The position numbers and the translations under genes were made by a program. Positions 7,382 through 10,900 of a stretch of DNA of 10,900 nucleotides are shown here, in pieces (position 1 is the first letter of the stretch; each line of letters begins with the position of its first letter). The notes under the pieces are model-generated. The model was given only the letters and a program-made list of their open reading frames with translations. It did no database searches and was not told where the DNA came from. Origin of the DNA: CAYVDH01 sp964450355 (GTDB lineage Bacteria > Bacteroidota > Bacteroidia > NS11-12g > UBA955); NCBI GenBank assembly GCA_964450355.1, contig CAYVDH010000119.1, positions 1 through 10,900 on the forward strand. Reading direction: 5' to 3'.

Positions 7382-7455
7382 AATTTAGCACTACCGTAGC
7401 ATAAGCCATTTTCTATTTGCTAAATTACAAAAAAGGAAATAAAAATGGCTTATGC
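7382..7455. repeat. Two interlocking inverted repeats between the operons
   Basis: A long inverted repeat pairs 7399-7418 with 7437-7455 (GCATAAGCCATTTT.TATTT). It has 19 bp with a single bulged C at 7413 and an 18-nt loop. A second, 9-bp inverted repeat (AATTTAGCA, 7382-7390) matches TGCTAAATT at 7418-7426, which lies in the loop of the first. The two are therefore either competing folds or, in RNA, a pseudoknot. The element starts 84 bp past the DuOB stop codon. No T-run follows the stem on either strand, so it is not a standard terminator. It could be a 3'-end structure of the upstream mRNA, a protein-binding or recombination site, or a dispersed element. Confidence 0.55.
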
Positions 7456-7538
7456 GGTGAAAGAATTACTGTCGTTGAATTTTGCACTTAACCCGCTCTT
7501 TTGCAAAACCGATGTTGTGTGCTGTGGTTTTTCTCACA

Positions 7539-8177
7539 CTAAATATTGAATATTTTACTTACAAATTTGTATGCTTGTTTTTCGCCTGTTTTAGGATTAA
7601 CCCATTCGTCAATTTCCTTCGGTATTGAAGTTATTATATACGCATTGTCAAAAGTAACTTCGCCTTCACGAATCCTATCATAAAAGTCTGGGTCTGTCAT
7701 TGAAACCCACTTAATTCTGAATTTTGCACCCGACCAATCAAAATCAATTTTTGCTCTATCATTATCGTTTTTATAAATCCGTACATTGGAAACTTTCATA
7801 ATTGATTCTGACGGTGCAGTTACAGCAGCAAATTCGGCTTCATTCAAATATGATCTATAATTCCCCCAAAAACCTTTGTAGCCGTATTGTTGATATGCCC
7901 ACTCTAAAACGTCTTCGGTTCTACTTTCAACTTTTCTGCAAGAATTATTATCAATTACCCAATTTTCCTGTTGTTTACCTTTAGGCATTGGTCTTCCATC
8001 AAACTCAATAATATCAAGAGGTTTGGCAAAGTCAATTTCGTGACCCTGTACAGCACTTGAGATACCATCATCTCTAACAATTCTAATCCATTGACTCGGA
8101 TTGTCCAAATCAAGTCCTCCTGGACATAGACCACCGTTTCTACAACTGACTGCTAATAGTAATACTTTTTTTCTCAT
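7539..8177 (-). CDS. Dual OB-fold domain (DuOB-type) protein
   Basis: This 212-residue protein resembles the dual OB-containing (DuOB) family. Near the N-terminus it has VSCRNGGLCPGG (10-21) followed by a spaced W30-IRIV, matching the family pattern of a small residue, Arg/Lys, Gly-Gly, Cys, Gly and then W-I-R. Then come DIIEF (55-59) and a QQENWVID segment comparable to the family's conserved ENxxI region. The C-terminal half is strand-rich (FRIKWVSMTDPDF, NAYIITSIPKE), as expected for a second beta-barrel. OB folds commonly bind nucleic acid or nucleotides, but no activity is proven for this family to my knowledge. It is the last gene of the second operon. Its ATG overlaps the TGA of the shorter DUF488 gene by 4 bp, so they are probably translationally coupled. 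The cysteines C12 and C18 are unlikely to form a full metal site alone. Confidence 0.85.
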   Translation of the reverse strand: MRKKVLLLAVSCRNGGLCPGGLDLDNPSQWIRIVRDDGISSAVQGHEIDFAKPLDIIEFDGRPMPKGKQQENWVIDNNSCRKVESRTEDVLEWAYQQYGYKGFWGNYRSYLNEAEFAAVTAPSESIMKVSNVRIYKNDNDRAKIDFDWSGAKFRIKWVSMTDPDFYDRIREGEVTFDNAYIITSIPKEIDEWVNPKTGEKQAYKFVSKIFNI

Positions 8178-8641
8178 TTTAAATGTTTGCCAAATTTTAT
8201 ATCGTTGTTGAATTTATTAAGTAACATATCAATTACTAATCTGCGATGACACTTTTCTGTTGTATGTTCTGAACAAAGAAGTGCGACATTTTTATAGCCT
8301 TTGAATTGTTCAACAAAATTGTCAATTTTTGATTCTTTTTCTAAATACTTGTTGAACTCTATTTCAAATAATTTATAGTCTTTACTCATTGCAGAACCTT
8401 TGGTTCTTACTTCTTTCAGTAATTCGTTTTGTGGTGCCAAATCCACTCTATGAGCATATTTGCAACCATTTGCTAACTTGTCTAAGAAAAAAGGCAAATC
8501 TTTTTCAAAGGCAAATCTTGATAACTGACCATTTGGGTTTAACCTAACATCTATCAGGCAGTCAATATTGTTGTTCTTTAATAATCCAAAAAAATCCTCT
8601 GCTGATTTTTGGGTAAAACCTATGCTAAATAAATTAATCAT
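8174..8641 (-). CDS. DUF488 family protein, short form
   Basis: This 155-residue DUF488 protein (PF04343) has the family's landmarks in order: an N-terminal strand with IGFT (7-10), D31-V-R33 at the end of the second strand, H64 in a KYAHRVDLAP segment, and the hallmark ALLCSEHTTEKCHR (120-133) with C123, E125, C131, H132 and R133. The conserved cysteines, glutamate, histidine and arginine look like an active or ligand-binding site, but the family reaction is not established. It has no membrane segment or signal peptide, so it is likely cytosolic. It overlaps the longer DUF488 gene by 8 bp upstream and the DuOB gene by 4 bp downstream. The two DUF488 proteins differ strongly outside the motifs, so they are probably specialised partners rather than a recent duplication. 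Confidence 0.93.
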   Translation of the reverse strand: MINLFSIGFTQKSAEDFFGLLKNNNIDCLIDVRLNPNGQLSRFAFEKDLPFFLDKLANGCKYAHRVDLAPQNELLKEVRTKGSAMSKDYKLFEIEFNKYLEKESKIDNFVEQFKGYKNVALLCSEHTTEKCHRRLVIDMLLNKFNNDIKFGKHLK

Positions 8642-9431
8642 ACTCGTTAAAATTATTGTTGTTCTTGTTTAATTTCCAACCGTGTAATAGATTCCAATAT
8701 CTATCACAAAAATCATTTTTTTTATCTTGTAACGTGTTGCCAAAGTAATTCTCAATTTTAGCTGATTCAAACATACTTGAATTTAAAACATCTAATTTTT
8801 TAATTTCAGTTTTATTGAATATCACTTCCGATAACTCTGTATTTATGTTTTCATTAGATACAGTTTCAATTTCTCCATTTTTGTTTTTAGTTATATGAAG
8901 AACTTCAATCCAATCTCCAAACTTCTCTTCAATCTTTTGGCTTACAAAAAAGAATCTATGACAATCCACAGGTCTTTTTTCGCTACACATAAGTGCAACT
9001 GTATATTCATTTTCATATGCCTTTTCAATTCTTTTTATGCCTTCTGAGAAATACTCATCATTTCTGAATTTTTGAAAATCAACGATTTCTTCGTAATCAA
9101 AAAGTTCTGTTTTTTCAGGTCTATTACTTTTTGAAATTGGAAATATGTCTTCAAAAAATATATCAGAAGCTTTTGAAAAAACATCTTGCATTGGACTTGC
9201 CTTTGCTCCAAGTTCTGGCATATGACCATACGAAATTGAAAAATGTTTACTTGCTAATTTTAGGTTGTCTGCATTACATTGTGGAAATTGTTTTGAGTAA
9301 GGAACAGAACGGACATCTACTAAATGCGATACTTTGAAATCTTTCAAAGTATTGAGCATTTTTTCAATGTCTATCATATTTCCATTTTGAAATAATGTAT
9401 AGCCTAAAGTATATAATTTCAGTTTCGACAT
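8634..9431 (-). CDS. DUF488 family protein, long form with C-terminal extension
   Basis: This 265-residue DUF488 protein has LGYT (9-12), D39-V-R41-S with P44 and S46 (the common DVRSxPxS form), ELGAK (73-77) and ALMCSEKRPVDCHR (146-159) containing C149, E151, C157, H158 and R159. It is longer than the neighbouring DUF488 protein through an insert at about 80-125, rich in charged and aromatic residues, and a tail after residue 190. The tail has a lysine/asparagine-rich end (LHGWKLNKNNNNFNEYD) and no recognised motif. The function of the family is unknown, though the conserved Cys/Glu/Cys-His-Arg set suggests catalysis or binding of a small ligand. It starts 1 nt after the FkbH-like stop codon and overlaps the shorter DUF488 gene by 8 bp, so co-expression is very likely. 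Confidence 0.93.
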   Translation of the reverse strand: MSKLKLYTLGYTLFQNGNMIDIEKMLNTLKDFKVSHLVDVRSVPYSKQFPQCNADNLKLASKHFSISYGHMPELGAKASPMQDVFSKASDIFFEDIFPISKSNRPEKTELFDYEEIVDFQKFRNDEYFSEGIKRIEKAYENEYTVALMCSEKRPVDCHRFFFVSQKIEEKFGDWIEVLHITKNKNGEIETVSNENINTELSEVIFNKTEIKKLDVLNSSMFESAKIENYFGNTLQDKKNDFCDRYWNLLHGWKLNKNNNNFNEYD

Positions 9432-9432
9432 T

Positions 9433-10872
9433 TTATAATTCTATTATGTTTGTATTATTGTCAAATTTATTTAAAATGTTTTTTGTAATAATTATTTCAA
9501 TCATTTCCTTTTTGTTGTTGGTTATAAAAGCGTCTGAATATTTAAACATAAATTCTTTAACCTTTTGATTTTTTCCCGAATCTGCATAATTAATAAATAA
9601 TTTATTTTTGTTGCTAATGTTATGGATGTAATTCAAAATAAATTCTTCTACTCCTATTTCAAAATATCTACAACTTATAGCCCAATTGAGAATTTGTAAA
9701 GCATCATTGGTAATGATGTATGTTAGTGCTGAACAAATTCCCAAATTTTCGCCATTCCCTCTAAGTATTTCAAAATAAACAGATTTTGCTTCTTCATCAA
9801 AATCATTGTCAATACCCGAAAATTTGAATTGGTTTGATTTGGAATATAATTTTATAGATTCAATATGGTTATTATCATTTATTATTTTAATTGATAATTT
9901 TGGTAAAGAATTTAGAGTGCGTTCCGTTTGAATTATTCTATATTCTTTTCTTCTATTTTGTGAACTTAAAGACAGTTCATTTCTTTCAAAAAAACACCCT
10001 GCAATTAATTGAGTAACTAATTCGTTATGATTATTCCATTCGGGTACAAACACTTCTGATAGTTTGTTTTTAACCTCATCTCTTACTAATTGGTTGTCGT
10101 CAATAAATGCAATAGAGCTTGGCAAAATAGATAGTTGATTAGCTATGATTTTGATGTTTTCACTTTTGTCATTGTCATTTGCGATTATAAAATCTATCTG
10201 ATTTTTTAGAGGAAAAATCACTTCGCTTAATTCATTTATAGCCGATTCAACTACTTTAGGGTCATTTCTTGAACAGATTACGATGAAAACGCCTAATTCA
10301 TTCCCAAGCGATTTAACAAATTTCATAAAATCAATAAAAGAAACTCCCTTTTCAGTCTCCATATTCTTCCTGATTTCATCAACTCCAATTTCAGATAGTG
10401 TACCAAACCATAAAGTATCGTCTAAATCAAGTACAATAGCCTTGTAAAGCGGTTTTATTTTGCAAATTATTTGTGCAACAATCTTAATTATAATTATTCC
10501 AATTAGAGGTAAATCTGTTTTGCTCGATAGTTCGATTAACGTTGGAATATCCTGAATCTGATATTTGAAATTGTAAGATGAGTTCTTTGTGGCGTTTTTA
10601 CAGTTGATTTCAATATCATTAATGCTTTTTTCATTGCCCACGATTTCAATAGTAAACTTGTTTTGTTTTAGCTGTTCAAATAAGCAATTTAAAAGAATGT
10701 CATCTTGTGAAATGAAACTATTGAGACTATAAATCGTAATAATAAATTCGTCATTATTATAAATACGAAATTTTTTGATATAGTCATTTATGTAAACCCA
10801 TAAAAATGGGTTGACAATTATTTGACTTGTTTCACAAACTGAATATATGTTTTTCGTTTCTGATTCCGCCAT
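9433..10872 (-). CDS. FkbH-like HAD-IIIC phosphatase with C-terminal GNAT-like domain
   Basis: This 479-residue protein has the HAD-IIIC core of the FkbH family. Motif I is VLDLDDTLW (147-155) with D149 and D151. Motif II is ICSRND with S201. The motif III lysine is K236 in NDKSENI. Motif IV is FIDDN with D258/D259, followed by the family-typical VPEWN. The C-terminal part (about 325-450) has SNQFKFSG and LNWAISCRYFEIGVEEF, matching the FkbH GNAT-like region (TNQFN, W-x-x-SCR, GVEE). FkbH enzymes dephosphorylate 1,3-bisphosphoglycerate and load glyceryl groups on an acyl-carrier protein in polyketide synthesis. No carrier protein or synthase is seen here. The N-terminal part (1-140) is shorter than in full FkbH proteins and lacks a clear SGNH motif. 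A TAG lies in frame 6 nt before the ATG, so the start cannot lie further upstream. It leads the second operon, though the region beyond 10900 is unseen and earlier genes are possible. Confidence 0.9.
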   Translation of the reverse strand: MAESETKNIYSVCETSQIIVNPFLWVYINDYIKKFRIYNNDEFIITIYSLNSFISQDDILLNCLFEQLKQNKFTIEIVGNEKSINDIEINCKNATKNSSYNFKYQIQDIPTLIELSSKTDLPLIGIIIIKIVAQIICKIKPLYKAIVLDLDDTLWFGTLSEIGVDEIRKNMETEKGVSFIDFMKFVKSLGNELGVFIVICSRNDPKVVESAINELSEVIFPLKNQIDFIIANDNDKSENIKIIANQLSILPSSIAFIDDNQLVRDEVKNKLSEVFVPEWNNHNELVTQLIAGCFFERNELSLSSQNRRKEYRIIQTERTLNSLPKLSIKIINDNNHIESIKLYSKSNQFKFSGIDNDFDEEAKSVYFEILRGNGENLGICSALTYIITNDALQILNWAISCRYFEIGVEEFILNYIHNISNKNKLFINYADSGKNQKVKEFMFKYSDAFITNNKKEMIEIIITKNILNKFDNNTNIIEL

Positions 10873-10900
10873 TTTCTATGGTCTATTGAAGTCAAGTTTA

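Larger units (their letters stand above)
6984..7538. other. T/G-skewed intergenic spacer between the two operons (555 bp)
   Basis: I see no credible protein gene or stable RNA here. From about 7046 to 7330 the plus strand is T/G-rich and less AT-rich than the genes. It repeats TTTGGCTTTG/GTTGGCTTTG words (7077-7086, 7093-7102) and has the 13-mer GGCTTTGCGAAGG twice (7080-7092 and 7344-7356). It also carries GTCGTCCGT (7312-7320), shared with the spacer at the left end of the window. Open frames across it encode only low-complexity peptides and run through the hairpins. It contains the terminator at 7063-7132, a weak promoter candidate at 7033-7066 and the interlocking inverted repeats at 7382-7455. 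It separates two operons on the same strand. Confidence 0.6.

Noticed and set aside
7094..7399. Open frames on the plus strand in the operon spacer
   Set aside because: They arise from stop-poor T/G-rich repeat DNA, lie on the strand opposite to all genes, overlap each other in different frames and show no domain.
7023..7540. 9-bp direct repeat TCTCACACT at 7023-7031 and 7532-7540 as a target-site duplication around a 500-bp insertion
   Set aside because: A 9-bp match within 550 bp is expected about by chance, and the enclosed segment has no matching terminal inverted repeats or transposase.
1..10900. tRNA, rRNA or CRISPR array
   Set aside because: I found no cloverleaf, conserved rRNA stretch or regularly spaced direct repeats in the two non-coding spacers, and coding DNA fills the rest.

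Overview
The window is strongly AT-rich. Its genes are tightly packed on one strand, with 1-4 bp gaps or ATGA/8-bp overlaps, mostly TAA stops and no evident Shine-Dalgarno sequences. Together with the protein families present, this points to a Bacteroidota chromosome or a metagenomic relative; that assignment is inferred from style. All nine supported protein genes lie on the minus strand, so transcription runs from high to low coordinates. The region is accessory (defence or mobile) in character.

Layout from left to right. Positions 1-53 are the 3' end of a group II intron on the plus strand: domain VI with a bulged branch-point A, ending in AT. Positions 54-298 are a T/G-skewed spacer with a compound palindrome (219-288). 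Positions 299-6983 hold a five-gene restriction-modification operon, read right to left: C5-cytosine DNA methyltransferase, GHKL (MORC/MutL-like) ATPase, Z1-domain superfamily II helicase-like ATPase, PD-(D/E)XK nuclease (DUF4420), and a 230-residue protein of unknown function. Positions 6984-7538 are a second T/G-skewed spacer. It holds a good intrinsic terminator for the upstream operon, a weak candidate promoter and a pair of interlocking inverted repeats. Positions 7539-10872 hold a second tight operon, read right to left: an FkbH-like HAD-phosphatase/GNAT protein, two different DUF488 proteins, and a dual-OB (DuOB) domain protein.

How they may work. The first operon matches the MORC/paraMORC restriction-modification neighbourhoods predicted by Iyer, Abhiman and Aravind (Biol Direct 2008). 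There the methylase marks self DNA, and a GHKL ATPase plus a helicase license or move a PD-(D/E)XK nuclease on unmodified DNA. The small fifth protein may be an accessory DNA reader. The second operon has no function I can name. It joins FkbH-type carrier-acylation chemistry (or another HAD/GNAT activity) to DUF488 and DuOB, and sits directly beside a defence operon. It is the best candidate here for an undescribed system.
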